Shown here in pieces: positions 17,896 to 27,758 of a stretch of 64,000 nucleotides of DNA. Within the stretch, counting starts at the first letter, position 1, and each line of letters opens with the position of its first letter. Under the pieces are notes generated by a model. The model had not been told where the DNA came from. It searched no databases and was given only the letters and a program-made list of their open reading frames with translations. The translations under genes were made by a program, and so were the position numbers. The DNA lies in contig NZ_CP008896.1 of assembly GCF_000730425.1 (NCBI RefSeq), positions 5,642,001 to 5,706,000 of the forward strand. The letters run 5' to 3'. Source of the DNA: Pseudomonas fluorescens. GTDB taxonomy: Bacteria; Pseudomonadota; Gammaproteobacteria; Pseudomonadales; Pseudomonadaceae.

Positions 17896-18729
17896 ATGGG
17901 CAGCATGCATCCCGTACAGGTGATCGCGGTGACCGGCGGCAAAGGTGGCGTCGGGAAAACTAACGTGTCAGTGAATTTGTCCCTGGCCCTGGCAGAGCTT
18001 GGCCGCCGCGTCATGCTGCTGGATGCCGACCTGGGCCTGGCGAACGTTGACGTTCTGCTGGGACTGACGCCCAAACACACCCTGGCCGATGTCATTGAGG
18101 GCCGCTGTGAGCTGCGCGATGTGCTGTTGCAGGGGCCGGGGGGGATTCGCATCGTCCCGGCCGCCTCCGGCACCCAGAGCATGGTGCATCTGAGCCCGGC
18201 GCAGCACGCCGGCCTGATCCAGGCCTTCAGTGATATCGGCGACAACCTCGACGTGCTGGTGATCGACACCGCCGCCGGGATCGGCGAGTCCGTGGTCAGC
18301 TTCGTGCGCGCCGCGCAAGAAGTGTTGCTGGTGGTCTGCGATGAACCCACCTCGATCACCGACGCCTACGCCCTGATCAAGCTGCTCAACCGCGACTACG
18401 GCATGAACCGCTTCCGCGTGCTGGCCAACATGGCCCAGAGCCCGCAAGAGGGGCGCAACCTGTTCGCCAAGTTGACCAAGGTCACGGATCGTTTCCTCGA
18501 TGTCGCCTTACAATACGTCGGCGCAGTTCCCTATGACGAGTGTGTGCGCAAGGCTGTGCAAAAGCAGCGTGCAGTCTATGAAGCGTTCCCTCGTTCGAAA
18601 TGCGCGTTGGCGTTCAAGGCAATTGCTCAGAAGGTCGATACCTGGCCACTGCCCGCCAATCCCCGGGGGCATCTGGAGTTTTTCGTCGAGCGATTGGTGC
18701 ATCAGACGAGTGCAGGACCGGTGCTATGA
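17896..18729 (+). CDS. fleN: FleN (FlhG), ParA/MinD-type flagellar number regulator
   Basis: A 277-residue ATPase with the deviant Walker A GGKGGVGKTN at residues 14-23, the switch motif LLDADLGLANVDVLLG and the DTAAGIG segment. FleN antagonises the master regulator FleQ and activates FlhF GTP hydrolysis, which keeps flagellar number at one or few. The stop overlaps the fliA ATG (ATGA), coupling the two. An extended C-terminal region is present as in other pseudomonads. Confidence 0.96.
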   Translation: MGSMHPVQVIAVTGGKGGVGKTNVSVNLSLALAELGRRVMLLDADLGLANVDVLLGLTPKHTLADVIEGRCELRDVLLQGPGGIRIVPAASGTQSMVHLSPAQHAGLIQAFSDIGDNLDVLVIDTAAGIGESVVSFVRAAQEVLLVVCDEPTSITDAYALIKLLNRDYGMNRFRVLANMAQSPQEGRNLFAKLTKVTDRFLDVALQYVGAVPYDECVRKAVQKQRAVYEAFPRSKCALAFKAIAQKVDTWPLPANPRGHLEFFVERLVHQTSAGPVL

Positions 18730-19466
18730 CAGCCAGCGGCTACAACCTTTACAAAAAATCAGCGCGTGACAGCCAGGGCGAATTGATTGAGCGCTATGCG
18801 CCTCTGGTCAAGCGCATTGCCTACCACCTGCTGGCACGCCTGCCCGCCAGTGTCCAGGTCGAAGACCTGATCCAGGCGGGGATGATCGGCCTGCTCGAAG
18901 TGTCGACCAAGTACGACGCGAGCAAGGGTGCGAGTTTCGAGACGTATGCGGGTATCCGCATCCGTGGCGCAATGCTCGATGAAGTGCGTAAAGGTGATTG
19001 GGCGCCGCGTTCGGTCCACCGCAATACCCGGATGGTGAGTGACGCAATTCGCTCAATTGAAGCAAAAACCGGTCGCGACGCTAAAGATCATGAAGTTGCT
19101 GCCGAACTCCAATTGAGTCTCGACGATTACTACGGGATTTTGAACGATACCTTGGGCAGCCGCCTGTTCAGTTTCGACGACCTGCTACAGGACGGCGAAC
19201 ATGAAGGGTTGCACGAGGACGGCGCGAGCGCTCACCAGGAGCCTTCACGCGACCTGGAAGATGAACGCTTCCAGGGCGCCCTGGCGGACGCGATTGCCAA
19301 TCTGCCGGAGCGTGAGCGGCTGGTGCTGGCGCTGTACTACGACGAAGAGCTGAACCTCAAGGAAATCGGTGAGGTCCTGGGCGTCAGCGAATCGCGGGTC
19401 AGCCAGCTACATAGCCAATGCGCGGCCCGCTTGCGGGGGCGTTTGGGAGAGTGGCGAGCGCGCTGA
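18726..19466 (+). CDS. fliA: FliA, sigma28 flagellar sigma factor
   Basis: A 246-residue sigma factor from the ATG at 18726, inside the fleN stop. Region 2 contains APLVKRIAYHLLARLP and DLIQAGMIGLLE, region 3 follows, and region 4 ends with the helix-turn-helix LNLKEIGEVLGVSESRVSQLHS. It drives late flagellar genes (fliC, chemotaxis, flgM) when FlgM is exported. A longer frame upstream runs within fleN and has no support. Confidence 0.97.
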   Translation: MTASGYNLYKKSARDSQGELIERYAPLVKRIAYHLLARLPASVQVEDLIQAGMIGLLEVSTKYDASKGASFETYAGIRIRGAMLDEVRKGDWAPRSVHRNTRMVSDAIRSIEAKTGRDAKDHEVAAELQLSLDDYYGILNDTLGSRLFSFDDLLQDGEHEGLHEDGASAHQEPSRDLEDERFQGALADAIANLPERERLVLALYYDEELNLKEIGEVLGVSESRVSQLHSQCAARLRGRLGEWRAR

Positions 19467-19634
19467 CAGGCAGTGTGGGGACAGTGCGAACGATAACCGC
19501 CAGGGCGCAGGCCAGGCGGGAGCGGCCCGTGATGCGCCCCAGCAGTCCTTTTTGTGTAATGCCTGTTGAATGATATGGCGCGCCCAGGTGCTGGACGCGT
19601 TTAAGACTGCTTGGAGGTCGAATTGGACAAGAAC

Positions 19635-20009
19635 ATGAAAATCCTCATCGTTGATGATTTCTCAACGATGCGGCGGATCATAAAAAACCTGTTGCGTGAC
19701 CTTGGGTTCACTAACACGGTCGAGGCGGATGACGGCATTACGGCGATTCCGATCCTCAACAGCGGGAGCATCGACTTTCTGGTAACCGACTGGAACATGC
19801 CTGGCATGACCGGTATCGATCTGCTGCGCCATGTGCGCGCCGATGAAAAACTGCGCAATCTTCCGGTGTTGATGGTGACCGCCGAAGCCAAGCGTGAACA
19901 GATCATTGAAGCCGCCCAGGCTGGGGTCAACGGCTACGTGGTCAAGCCATTCACTGCATTGGCCTTGAAAGAGAAGATCGAAAAGATCTTTGAACGCATC
20001 CACGGTTGA
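19635..20009 (+). CDS. cheY: CheY, chemotaxis response regulator
   Basis: A 124-residue single receiver domain with Asp acid pair D7-D8, phosphorylation site Asp52 in VTDWNMPG and the KPF motif near the end. Phospho-CheY binds FliM and FliN to change rotation. I use the ATG at 19635, which gives the standard length; GGAGG at 19613-19617 sits better for a TTG at 19623, so a four-residue longer protein is possible. About 170 bases separate it from fliA. Confidence 0.97.
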   Translation: MKILIVDDFSTMRRIIKNLLRDLGFTNTVEADDGITAIPILNSGSIDFLVTDWNMPGMTGIDLLRHVRADEKLRNLPVLMVTAEAKREQIIEAAQAGVNGYVVKPFTALALKEKIEKIFERIHG

Positions 20010-20027
20010 TGTCGCCACGGGGTAGCT

Positions 20028-20816
20028 ATGGAGCATAAAGAAACATCGCAGGGGGACTTTGAGTCGACCTTGAAAAAACACGCTCACCAGTTGGTCGACA
20101 GCCTTGAAAAAGGCCAGTTCGGCGATGCGGTGCAGTTGATCCATGAGCTCAACCAGACCCGCGACCGCGGCCTGTACCAGGAAGTGGGCAAGCTCACCCG
20201 TGAGTTGCACAGTGCGATCGTCAATTTCCAGATTGACCCGCACATGCCCCAGGCCGAGGAAATCTCGCAGATCACTGATGCCACCGAACGCCTGTCCTAT
20301 GTGGTCCGGCTGACCGAGGCGGCAGCCAATCGCACCATGGACCTGGTGGAAAACGCCACGCCCCTGGTGAACGGCATGGCCAATGAGGCCAAGGCGTTGA
20401 GCGCAGACTGGGGCCGCTTCATGCGGCGCGAAGTGGGTGCCGAAGAGTTTCGTGACCTGGCGCGTCGGGTCGAGGGCTTCCTGTCACGCAGCGAGCAGGA
20501 AAACCGTACGGTTTCCAGCAACCTCAACGACATCCTGCTGGCCCAGGATTACCAGGACCTCACCGGCCAGGTGATCAAGCGTGTGACCCTGCTGGTCACC
20601 GAAGTGGAAAGCAACTTGCTCAAACTGGTGCTGATGGCTGGCCAGGTCGACCGTTTTGCCGGCATCGAACATGACCGCGAAGCGATCCTCTCGGAAAAAG
20701 ATCCACAAAAACACCTCGCCAAGGGTGAAGGTCCGCAGATTCATGCCGATAAACGTGAAGACGTTATGTCTGGTCAAGATGACGTAGACGATTTGCTGTC
20801 CAGTTTAGGCTTCTAA
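20028..20816 (+). CDS. cheZ: CheZ, CheY-P phosphatase
   Basis: A 262-residue, mostly helical protein. The active-site segment ILLAQDYQDLTGQVIKR (about residues 167-183) includes the catalytic Gln, and the C-terminal DDVDDLLSSLGF tail is the CheY-binding helix. It removes phosphate from CheY. cheA starts 12 bases later. Confidence 0.97.
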   Translation: MEHKETSQGDFESTLKKHAHQLVDSLEKGQFGDAVQLIHELNQTRDRGLYQEVGKLTRELHSAIVNFQIDPHMPQAEEISQITDATERLSYVVRLTEAAANRTMDLVENATPLVNGMANEAKALSADWGRFMRREVGAEEFRDLARRVEGFLSRSEQENRTVSSNLNDILLAQDYQDLTGQVIKRVTLLVTEVESNLLKLVLMAGQVDRFAGIEHDREAILSEKDPQKHLAKGEGPQIHADKREDVMSGQDDVDDLLSSLGF

Positions 20817-20828
20817 GGAGCACGCAAT

Positions 20829-23033
20829 ATGAGCTTCGGCGCCGATGAAGAAATCCTTCAGGATTTCCTTGTAGAGGCCGGCGAAATTCTAGAGCAGTTG
20901 TCCGAGCAACTGGTCGAGCTGGAAAGCCGACCGGATGACGCGAACCTGCTCAATGCAATTTTTCGCGGTTTTCACACTGTAAAAGGGGGCGCCGGCTTCC
21001 TCCAGCTCCATGAGCTGGTGGAGTGCTGCCACATCGCCGAAAACGTGTTCGACATCCTGCGCAAGGGTGAGCGTCACGTCGATTCGGAATTGATGGACGT
21101 GATCCTCGAAGCCCTGGACGCGGTCAACGGCATGTTCAACGAAGTGCGCGAACGCGCACCGATCACTGCCGCCACCCCGGAGCTGCTGGCTGCCCTGGCG
21201 CGCCTGGCAGAACCTGCTGCCCTGGCTGCCGCCCCGGTGGTTGAAGCGACGCCAGCGCCGGCTGCCGAACCCGACGTCACCGACAGCGAATTCGAACAAC
21301 TGCTGGACTCTCTCAATGCTGTCAAGGCGGAAGCCGAGGCTCCGGCGGCGGCTGCACCGGCCATGGTGCCGACCAGCGAAGACATCACCGACGCCGAGTT
21401 CGAGTCATTGCTCGACCAGTTGCATGGCAAGGGCCAGTTCGCCCCGGACGCCGTGGCGGCAACGCCAGCGGCGGTGGAGCCGGCACAATCGGTCAGCACC
21501 GACATCACCGACGACGAATTTGAAGCGCTGCTGGATCAGTTGCATGGCAAAGGCTCGTTTGCCGCCGATGCCTTGCCGGCAGTCGCTGCGGCGGCTGCAC
21601 CCGCGGCTGCCACGGCGGCGGCTGTCGCACCGGCGGCGGATGGCCTGATCACCGATCACGAATTTGAATCCCTGCTGGATGAGTTGCACGGCAAGGGCAA
21701 GTTCTCCGACGTCGTGCCTGGCGCGCCAGCCAGTGCGACTGCCACGGCGGCGGTGGCCAAGCCGGCACCCGCTGCCGCCAAGGCCGCTGCACCGGCTGCG
21801 GCCCGTGCAGCCCCGGCGCCCGCCCGCGCTGCGGCCACTGCCGAGAAAGCCCCGGCCAGTGAAGCTGAAACCACCGTGCGGGTCGATACGGCACGCCTGG
21901 ACGACATCATGAACATGGTCGGCGAACTGGTGCTGGTGCGTAACCGCCTGGTGCGCCTGGGCTTGAGCAGTGGCGACGAAGCCATGCAAAAGGCCGTGTC
22001 GAACCTCGACGTGGTGACGGCCGACCTGCAGACCGCGGTGATGAAGACGCGCATGCAGCCGATCAAGAAAGTCTTCGGGCGCTTCCCGCGCCTGGTGCGT
22101 GACTTGGCCCGGCAGTTGAAGAAAGAAATCAACCTGGAACTGGTGGGTGAAGAAACCGACCTCGACAAAAACCTTGTCGAGGCCCTGGCCGACCCGCTGG
22201 TCCACTTGGTGCGCAACGCGGTCGACCATGGCGTGGAAACCCCGGAAGAACGCGAAGCCAGCGGCAAGCCACGCCTGGGCAAAGTGATCCTGGCGGCCGA
22301 ACAGGAAGGCGACCATATCCTGCTGTCGATCACCGATGACGGCAAAGGCATGGACTCCAACATCCTGCGCGGCATCGCGGTCAAGCGTGGGGTCATGGAC
22401 AAGGACGCGGCCGATCGCCTGACCGACACCGAGTGCTACAACCTGATTTTTGCCCCGGGTTTCTCCACCAAGACCGAGATTTCCGACGTGTCCGGCCGTG
22501 GCGTGGGCATGGACGTGGTGAAGACCAAGATCAGCCAGCTCAACGGCTCGATCAATATCTACTCGACCAAGGGCCAGGGCTCGAAGATCGTCATCAAGGT
22601 GCCGTTGACCCTGGCGATCATGCCGACCCTGATGGTGATGCTGGGCAACCAGGCGTTCGCCTTCCCGCTGGTCAACGTCAACGAAATCTTCCACCTCGAC
22701 CTGTCGCGCACCAACGTGGTCGACGGCCAGGAAGTGGTGATTGTGCGGGACAAGGCCCTGCCTTTGTTCTACCTCAAGCGTTGGCTGGTGGCGTCCGCCG
22801 CTCATGAAGAGCAGCGCGAAGGCCACGTGGTGATCCTGTCCGTGGGCACCCAGCGTATCGGCTTTGTCGTCGATCAACTGGTTGGCCAGGAAGAAGTGGT
22901 CATCAAGCCATTGGGCAAGATGCTGCAAGGAACGCCAGGCATGTCGGGTGCGACCATTACCGGTGACGGTCGGATCGCGCTGATTCTCGATGTTCCGAGC
23001 ATGCTCAAGCGTTACGCCGCACGGCGTATTTGA
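20829..23033 (+). CDS. cheA: CheA, chemotaxis histidine kinase
   Basis: A 734-residue protein. The Hpt domain carries His49 in [11 protein letters not shown] long Ala/Pro-rich linker (about 130-345) contains four spaced copies of a TDxEFExLLDxL motif, starting near residues 151, 187, 227 and 275; the last three end in LHGKG. Then follow the dimerisation helices, the HATPase domain ([26 protein letters not shown]) and the C-terminal CheW-like regulatory domain. CheA phosphorylates CheY and CheB. The repeat-bearing linker may be the docking site of ParP or CheY; this is inferred. cheB follows after about 50 bases. Confidence 0.98.
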   Translation: MSFGADEEILQDFLVEAGEILEQLSEQLVELESRPDDANLLNAIFRGFHTVKGGAGFLQLHELVECCHIAENVFDILRKGERHVDSELMDVILEALDAVNGMFNEVRERAPITAATPELLAALARLAEPAALAAAPVVEATPAPAAEPDVTDSEFEQLLDSLNAVKAEAEAPAAAAPAMVPTSEDITDAEFESLLDQLHGKGQFAPDAVAATPAAVEPAQSVSTDITDDEFEALLDQLHGKGSFAADALPAVAAAAAPAAATAAAVAPAADGLITDHEFESLLDELHGKGKFSDVVPGAPASATATAAVAKPAPAAAKAAAPAAARAAPAPARAAATAEKAPASEAETTVRVDTARLDDIMNMVGELVLVRNRLVRLGLSSGDEAMQKAVSNLDVVTADLQTAVMKTRMQPIKKVFGRFPRLVRDLARQLKKEINLELVGEETDLDKNLVEALADPLVHLVRNAVDHGVETPEEREASGKPRLGKVILAAEQEGDHILLSITDDGKGMDSNILRGIAVKRGVMDKDAADRLTDTECYNLIFAPGFSTKTEISDVSGRGVGMDVVKTKISQLNGSINIYSTKGQGSKIVIKVPLTLAIMPTLMVMLGNQAFAFPLVNVNEIFHLDLSRTNVVDGQEVVIVRDKALPLFYLKRWLVASAAHEEQREGHVVILSVGTQRIGFVVDQLVGQEEVVIKPLGKMLQGTPGMSGATITGDGRIALILDVPSMLKRYAARRI

Positions 23034-23082
23034 TTCTGGCTGGGCGGGGCGGTTGTCCCTCGCCCTGCCTAACGGAGTGGTT

Positions 23083-24195
23083 ATGGTAGTCAAGGTTCTG
23101 GTGGTGGACGATTCGGGTTTCTTCCGCCGCCGCGTCTCGGAAATTCTTTCAGCGGATTCCAACATCCAGGTGGTCGGTACGGCCACCAACGGCAAAGAGG
23201 CGATTGATCAGGCCCTGGCGTTGAAGCCGGACGTGATCACCATGGACTACGAGATGCCGATGATGGATGGCATCACCGCCGTGCGCCACATCATGCAGCG
23301 CTGCCCGACCCCGGTCTTGATGTTCTCGTCGCTGACCCACGAAGGTGCCCGGGTTACCCTCGATGCACTGGACGCTGGCGCCGTGGACTTCCTGCCGAAG
23401 AATTTCGAAGACATTTCGCGCAACCCGGAAAAGGTCAAGCAGATGCTCTGCGAGAAGGTGCACAGCATCTCGCGCAGCAATCGCAGCAGCTTTCGTGCCC
23501 CGGCGGCTCCCGCTCCGGTCGCGGCGCCTGCACCGGCCAGCAGTTTCGGGCGTCCGGCCCCGGTAGCACGGCCTGCCGTGGCGCCGGTGCGTACAGTTGC
23601 GCCGGCCCCTGCGTCACCTGCGCCCAAGCGCAAGGCCTACAAGCTGGTGGCGATCGGTACGTCCACCGGCGGCCCGGTGGCTTTGCAGCGTGTCTTGACC
23701 CAGTTGCCCGCCAACTTCCCCGCGCCCATCGTGTTGATCCAGCATATGCCCGCCGCGTTCACCAAGGCCTTTGCCGAACGCCTGGACAAGCTGTGCCGCA
23801 TCAGCGTCAAGGAAGCCGAAGACGGCGATATCCTGCGCCCAGGCCTGGCGTTGCTGGCCCCCGGTGGCAAGCAAATGATGGTCGACGGTCGCGGCGCGGT
23901 GAAAATCCTGCCGGGCGACGAGCGCCTGAACTACAAGCCGTGTGTGGATATCACCTTCGGTTCGGCGGCCAAGTCCTACGGCGACAAAGTTCTGGCGGTG
24001 GTCCTCACCGGCATGGGCGCCGACGGTCGCGAAGGCGCGCGCCTGCTCAAGCAGGGCGGCAGTTCGATCTGGGCCCAGGACGAAGCCAGCTGCGTGATCT
24101 ATGGCATGCCCATGGCCATCGTCAAGGCCGACCTGGCCGACGCGGTCTACAGCCTGGATGACATCGGCAAGCACTTGGTGGAGGCCTGTCACTGA
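23083..24195 (+). CDS. cheB: CheB, chemoreceptor methylesterase/deamidase
   Basis: A 370-residue protein from the ATG at 23083. The receiver domain has Asp55 in [10 protein letters not shown] Pro/Ala-rich linker (about 145-185) is followed by the methylesterase domain with the catalytic Ser in GTSTGGP, His in LIQHMP and Asp in GMGADG. Phospho-CheB removes methyl groups from receptors during adaptation. The TGA overlaps the motC ATG. The matching methyltransferase cheR is not in this window. Confidence 0.97.
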   Translation: MVVKVLVVDDSGFFRRRVSEILSADSNIQVVGTATNGKEAIDQALALKPDVITMDYEMPMMDGITAVRHIMQRCPTPVLMFSSLTHEGARVTLDALDAGAVDFLPKNFEDISRNPEKVKQMLCEKVHSISRSNRSSFRAPAAPAPVAAPAPASSFGRPAPVARPAVAPVRTVAPAPASPAPKRKAYKLVAIGTSTGGPVALQRVLTQLPANFPAPIVLIQHMPAAFTKAFAERLDKLCRISVKEAEDGDILRPGLALLAPGGKQMMVDGRGAVKILPGDERLNYKPCVDITFGSAAKSYGDKVLAVVLTGMGADGREGARLLKQGGSSIWAQDEASCVIYGMPMAIVKADLADAVYSLDDIGKHLVEACH

Positions 24196-24935
24196 TGGAT
24201 GTGTTGAGCCTGGTTGGGATACTCCTGGCGTTTGTCGCCATTATTGGTGGCAACTACCTGGAAGGCGGCCACCTGGGCGCCCTGGCCAACGGTCCGGCGG
24301 CGCTGATCGTGATCGGCGGCACCGTCGGCGCGGCGCTGTTGCAGTCGCCCCTGAGCTCATTCAAGCGGGCGATGCAGATCCTGGTGTGGATCATTTTCCC
24401 GCCGCGGGTGGATTTGGCTGGCGGCATCGACCGCGTGGTCAACTGGAGCCTCACCGCCCGCAAGGAAGGCCTGCTGGGCCTCGAAGGCGTGGCCGATGCC
24501 GAGCCCGACAGCTACGCACGCAAAGGCCTGCAACTGTTGGTGGACGGCGCCGAACCGGAAGCCATCCGCAGCATTCTTGAAGTGGACTTCTATACCCAGG
24601 AAAGCCGCGATATCAACGCGGCCAAAGTCTTTGAAAGCATGGGCGGCTATGCGCCGACCATCGGCATCATCGGTGCGGTCATGGGCTTGATCCACGTGAT
24701 GGGCAACCTGGCCGACCCTTCGCAACTGGGCAGCGGTATCGCCGTGGCGTTCGTCGCTACCATCTATGGCGTGGCCAGTGCCAACCTGTTGCTGCTGCCG
24801 ATTGCCAGCAAACTCAAATCCATTGCCATGCGCCAGTCCCGTTACCGGGAAATGCTGCTCGAAGGCATCCTGTCGATTGCCGAGGGCGAGAACCCGCGTT
24901 CTATTGAACTGAAGCTCCAGGGCTTCATGGATTGA
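24195..24935 (+). CDS. motC: MotC, MotA-type stator subunit
   Basis: A 246-residue membrane protein of the MotA/PomA family with four hydrophobic helices (about residues 1-20, 30-50, 145-170, 180-200) and the cytoplasmic loop carrying the conserved charged residues that contact FliG. With MotD it forms the second Pseudomonas stator, which P. aeruginosa uses for swarming. It overlaps the cheB stop by one base. Confidence 0.95.
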   Translation: MDVLSLVGILLAFVAIIGGNYLEGGHLGALANGPAALIVIGGTVGAALLQSPLSSFKRAMQILVWIIFPPRVDLAGGIDRVVNWSLTARKEGLLGLEGVADAEPDSYARKGLQLLVDGAEPEAIRSILEVDFYTQESRDINAAKVFESMGGYAPTIGIIGAVMGLIHVMGNLADPSQLGSGIAVAFVATIYGVASANLLLLPIASKLKSIAMRQSRYREMLLEGILSIAEGENPRSIELKLQGFMD

Positions 24936-24961
24936 TGGCATGAGCATTCGCCTCCCTTTCC

Positions 24962-24988
24962 CTGTAGGAGTGAGCCTGTCTCCTACAG
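24962..24988. repeat. Degenerate class B palindrome between motC and motD
   Basis: Nine-base arms (24962-24970 and 24980-24988, CTGTAGGAG with its complement) around a nine-base loop. The outer arms match class B REPs but the core is altered. It ends about 15 bases before the motD ribosome site. Confidence 0.6.
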
Positions 24989-25016
24989 TTGATGTGTGCT
25001 GCGAGGGGTATTGCCT

Positions 25017-25904
25017 GTGAGCCGTCGTCGCCGCGAGCCTGAAGAACACGTCAACCATGAGCGCTGGCTGGTGTCCTACGCCGACTTTATTACGTTGCTA
25101 TTCGCCTTTTTCGTGGTGATGTACTCCATTTCCTCGATCAACGAAGGCAAGTACAAGGTCATCTCCGAAGCCCTGGTCGGCGTATTTACCGACTCCGACC
25201 GGGCCCTCAAACCGATTCCCATTGGTGATGAACGACCCAAGACCGTGACCCCGGCCAAACCCCTGGTCAAGGACAGCGACGAGACCGACGCCGGTATCAG
25301 TGGCGGCAGCGACCCGCTCAAGAGCATTGCCGATGATATCAGCGCGGCATTTGGCGACCTGATCAGCTCCAACCAGATGACCGTTCGCGGCAACGAGTTG
25401 TGGGTGGAAATCGAGCTCAATTCCAGCCTGCTGTTCGCCAGCGCCGATGCGCTGCCCAGTGACATTGCCTTCAGCATCATCGATAAGGTGGCGGCCATCT
25501 TGAAACCCTTCGACAACCCGATCCATGTCGAAGGGTTTACTGATGACCAGCCGATCCATACCGCGCAATTTCCCACCAACTGGGAACTGTCGTCGGCGCG
25601 TTCGGCGAGTATTGTGCGGATGCTGGCGATGCAAGGCGTCAACCCAGGGCGCCTGGCGTCGGTGGGTTACGGAGAATTCCAGCCAGTGGCCAATAATGCG
25701 ACGGCCGAAGGGCGTGCGCGTAACCGTCGGGTGGTGTTGGTGGTGTCGCGCAACCTCGATGTGCGCCGCAGCCTGACCGCCACCGGCGCGGCCAATGCAC
25801 AACCTGATGCAGCAATGAAGCGGGCTGGCACACAAACTGCACCGACGCCCGTAAAGCCGCCGGTTCGTGAGAGTGCCGTCAATTCTCTGTCACCGGCTCT
25901 ATAA
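25017..25904 (+). CDS. motD: MotD, MotB-type stator subunit
   Basis: A 295-residue protein from the GTG at 25017, which follows GAGGGG. A basic start leads into the transmembrane segment with the proton-accepting Asp in WLVSYADFITLLFAFFVVMY, and a plug region and a periplasmic OmpA-like peptidoglycan-binding domain (about 145-260, VEGFTDDQPI and NRRVVLVVSR motifs) follow. The tail after residue 262 is Ala/Pro/Thr-rich and probably disordered. It anchors the MotC channel to the cell wall. Confidence 0.95.
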   Translation: MSRRRREPEEHVNHERWLVSYADFITLLFAFFVVMYSISSINEGKYKVISEALVGVFTDSDRALKPIPIGDERPKTVTPAKPLVKDSDETDAGISGGSDPLKSIADDISAAFGDLISSNQMTVRGNELWVEIELNSSLLFASADALPSDIAFSIIDKVAAILKPFDNPIHVEGFTDDQPIHTAQFPTNWELSSARSASIVRMLAMQGVNPGRLASVGYGEFQPVANNATAEGRARNRRVVLVVSRNLDVRRSLTATGAANAQPDAAMKRAGTQTAPTPVKPPVRESAVNSLSPAL

Positions 25905-25955
25905 CCTCGTGCTATTTCTCGGTCGAGCCAGTGCCTGCCGGGAGGAACAATCCGA

Positions 25956-26744
25956 ATGAGAGTCTGGGCAGTTGCCAATCAAAAAGGTGGAGTCGGCAAG
26001 ACCACCACCTCCATCGCCTTAGCCGGCTTGCTGGCCGAGGCGGGCAAGCGTGTGATCATCGTCGACCTGGATCCCCACGGCTCGATGACCAGCTATTTCG
26101 GCTACGACCCGGATGCGCTGGAACACAGCTGTTTCGACCTGTTCCTGCACAAGGGCAGTGTCCCTGCAGGTTTGCCGGGGCAATTGCTGTTGCCCACCAG
26201 CAACGACAAGATTTCCCTGCTGCCCTCCAGCACCGCCCTGGCCACCCTGGAGCGCCAGTCGCCGGGGCAGAGCGGCCTGGGCCTGGTGATCGCCAAGAGC
26301 CTGGCGCAGCTGTGGCAGGACTTCGACTACGCGATCATCGACAGCCCGCCATTGCTCGGCGTGCTGATGGTCAATGCCCTGGCGGCGAGCCAGCAACTGG
26401 TGATCCCGGTACAGACCGAGCACCTGGCGGTCAAGGGCCTGGAGCGCATGGTCAGCACCCTGGCCATGATCAATCGCTCGCGCAAACAGGCGTTGCCGTT
26501 CAGCATCGTGCCGACCCTGTTCGACCGTCGCACCCAGGCCTCCCTCGGCACCTTGCGCGTGCTGCGCGACGCCTACCCGGAAACGATCTGGCAAGGTTAT
26601 ATCCCGGTGGACACGCGCCTGCGTGACGCCAGCCGTGCCGGCCTGGTCCCGTCGCAATTCGATGGCAAGAGCCGTGGCGTGCTGGCTTACCGGGCCTTGC
26701 TCAAGCATTTGCTGGCCCAGCAACTTGTGGCGCAGGTGGCGTGA
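25956..26744 (+). CDS. parC: ParC-like ParA-family ATPase for polar chemotaxis arrays
   Basis: A 262-residue ATPase with deviant Walker A KGGVGKTTT at about residues 10-18, VDLDPHGS and DSPPLLG motifs. Chromosome partition ParA proteins look similar, but the setting between motD and two CheW-domain genes identifies the ParC type, which places chemosensory arrays at the pole. In P. aeruginosa the corresponding gene occupies the same place. A REP element separates it from parP. Confidence 0.9.
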   Translation: MRVWAVANQKGGVGKTTTSIALAGLLAEAGKRVIIVDLDPHGSMTSYFGYDPDALEHSCFDLFLHKGSVPAGLPGQLLLPTSNDKISLLPSSTALATLERQSPGQSGLGLVIAKSLAQLWQDFDYAIIDSPPLLGVLMVNALAASQQLVIPVQTEHLAVKGLERMVSTLAMINRSRKQALPFSIVPTLFDRRTQASLGTLRVLRDAYPETIWQGYIPVDTRLRDASRAGLVPSQFDGKSRGVLAYRALLKHLLAQQLVAQVA

Positions 26745-26756
26745 AATGAACAACCC

Positions 26757-26783
26757 TGTAGGAGCGTGGCTTGCCCGCGATGG
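26757..26783. repeat. Single REP element between parC and parP
   Basis: GTAGGAGCGTGGCTTGCCCG followed by CGATGG combines the class B outer bases with a class A-like core. No inverted partner is visible, so it is a singlet and not a REPIN. Confidence 0.65.
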
Positions 26784-26882
26784 GTTTTGCCTGATGTCAC
26801 GGACTTTTGATTCAAGTCCGGGTGCAGGCAGGCCGATAACCTTTGAATACACGGTTAACGGGGCTTGCGCGTGGGCATACAG

Positions 26883-27683
26883 ATGAATCGTCCTGTCGAT
26901 ATCAAGACCCGGCCGCAACTGGCGTTGCAGTCCTACCTGGATGCGCTGTTGCAGGATGCGACCGAGGAACAGCTGCCCGAGCCGATCCTGGTGCTCGATG
27001 AGGAAGGGCCGCTGCCGGTGACCGAGGCTGAGGCTGGCCTGGATGAGTTTCAGTTGGCGGTCCTGCAAGAGCAGGCCCGTGACGCGTTGGTGGTGCCGGT
27101 CGCCCCTGCGGTTGTGCCAGCGCCTGCGGCATTGGTACGGGTGCCGCCGGTGGCCGAGGTGCATCGACCGCCGAGCATTACGCCACCGCCGGTGGAAACC
27201 GATGGTCGACCGTCCTGGGCTGGCGAGTCGTTCGAGTGCCTGCTGTTCGATGTGGCCGGGCTGACGCTGGCGGTGCCGTTGGTGTGCCTGGGGTCGATCT
27301 ACTCCCTGGAAGGCCAGGAACTGACACCGTTGTTCGGCCAGCCGGAGTGGTTCCTCGGGATCCTGCCGAGCCAGGCCGGCAACCTCAAGGTGCTGGATAC
27401 CGCGCGTTGGGTGATGCCCGACCGCTACCGCGATGATTTCCGCCAGGGCCTGCAATACGTGATCTCGGTGCAGGGCTACGAATGGGGGCTGGCGGTGCAT
27501 CAGGTCAGCCGTTCGCTGCGCCTGGACCCCAACGAAATCAAATGGCGCAGCCACCGGGGCCAGCGGCCATGGCTGGCGGGCACTGTGATCGAGCATATGT
27601 GCGCACTGCTGGATGTCGCCGAATTGGCGGAGCTGATTGCCAGCGGTGCGGTAAAGGATTTGCCAGGTAACAAACGTACTTGA
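26883..27683 (+). CDS. parP: ParP-like CheW-domain protein
   Basis: A 266-residue protein from the ATG at 26883 (GTG 26871 and TTG 26865 are also in frame). An acidic N-terminal region begins with RPQLALQSYLDALL, followed by a Pro/Val linker (about 70-100) and a C-terminal CheW-like domain (about 110-255; the usual NLRG loop is replaced by the PSQAGNLKVLDTARWV segment). In Vibrio, ParP binds ParC and the CheA linker and keeps CheA in polar arrays. The operon position with parC and cheW supports the same role here. Confidence 0.88.
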   Translation: MNRPVDIKTRPQLALQSYLDALLQDATEEQLPEPILVLDEEGPLPVTEAEAGLDEFQLAVLQEQARDALVVPVAPAVVPAPAALVRVPPVAEVHRPPSITPPPVETDGRPSWAGESFECLLFDVAGLTLAVPLVCLGSIYSLEGQELTPLFGQPEWFLGILPSQAGNLKVLDTARWVMPDRYRDDFRQGLQYVISVQGYEWGLAVHQVSRSLRLDPNEIKWRSHRGQRPWLAGTVIEHMCALLDVAELAELIASGAVKDLPGNKRT

Positions 27684-27758
27684 TAAGAGGCGCAGCGCCA
27701 GGGTGCTGCCAAAGAAGAACACACGCCGTCATCAACGGTATTTGAAGGGGTCAGGGGT

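Noticed and set aside
19467..19634. A sigma54 or FliA promoter before cheY
   Set aside because: A GG-N11-GC match near 19577 has the wrong spacing and no convincing FliA boxes are visible.
21405..23195. A 596-codon minus-strand frame over cheA
   Set aside because: Antisense of the CheA coding region, with low-complexity Gly/Arg runs that mirror the Ala/Pro linker.
25956..26744. Chromosome or plasmid partition ParA
   Set aside because: No parB or parS nearby; the operon context with motD, parP and cheW fits the chemotaxis ParC type.
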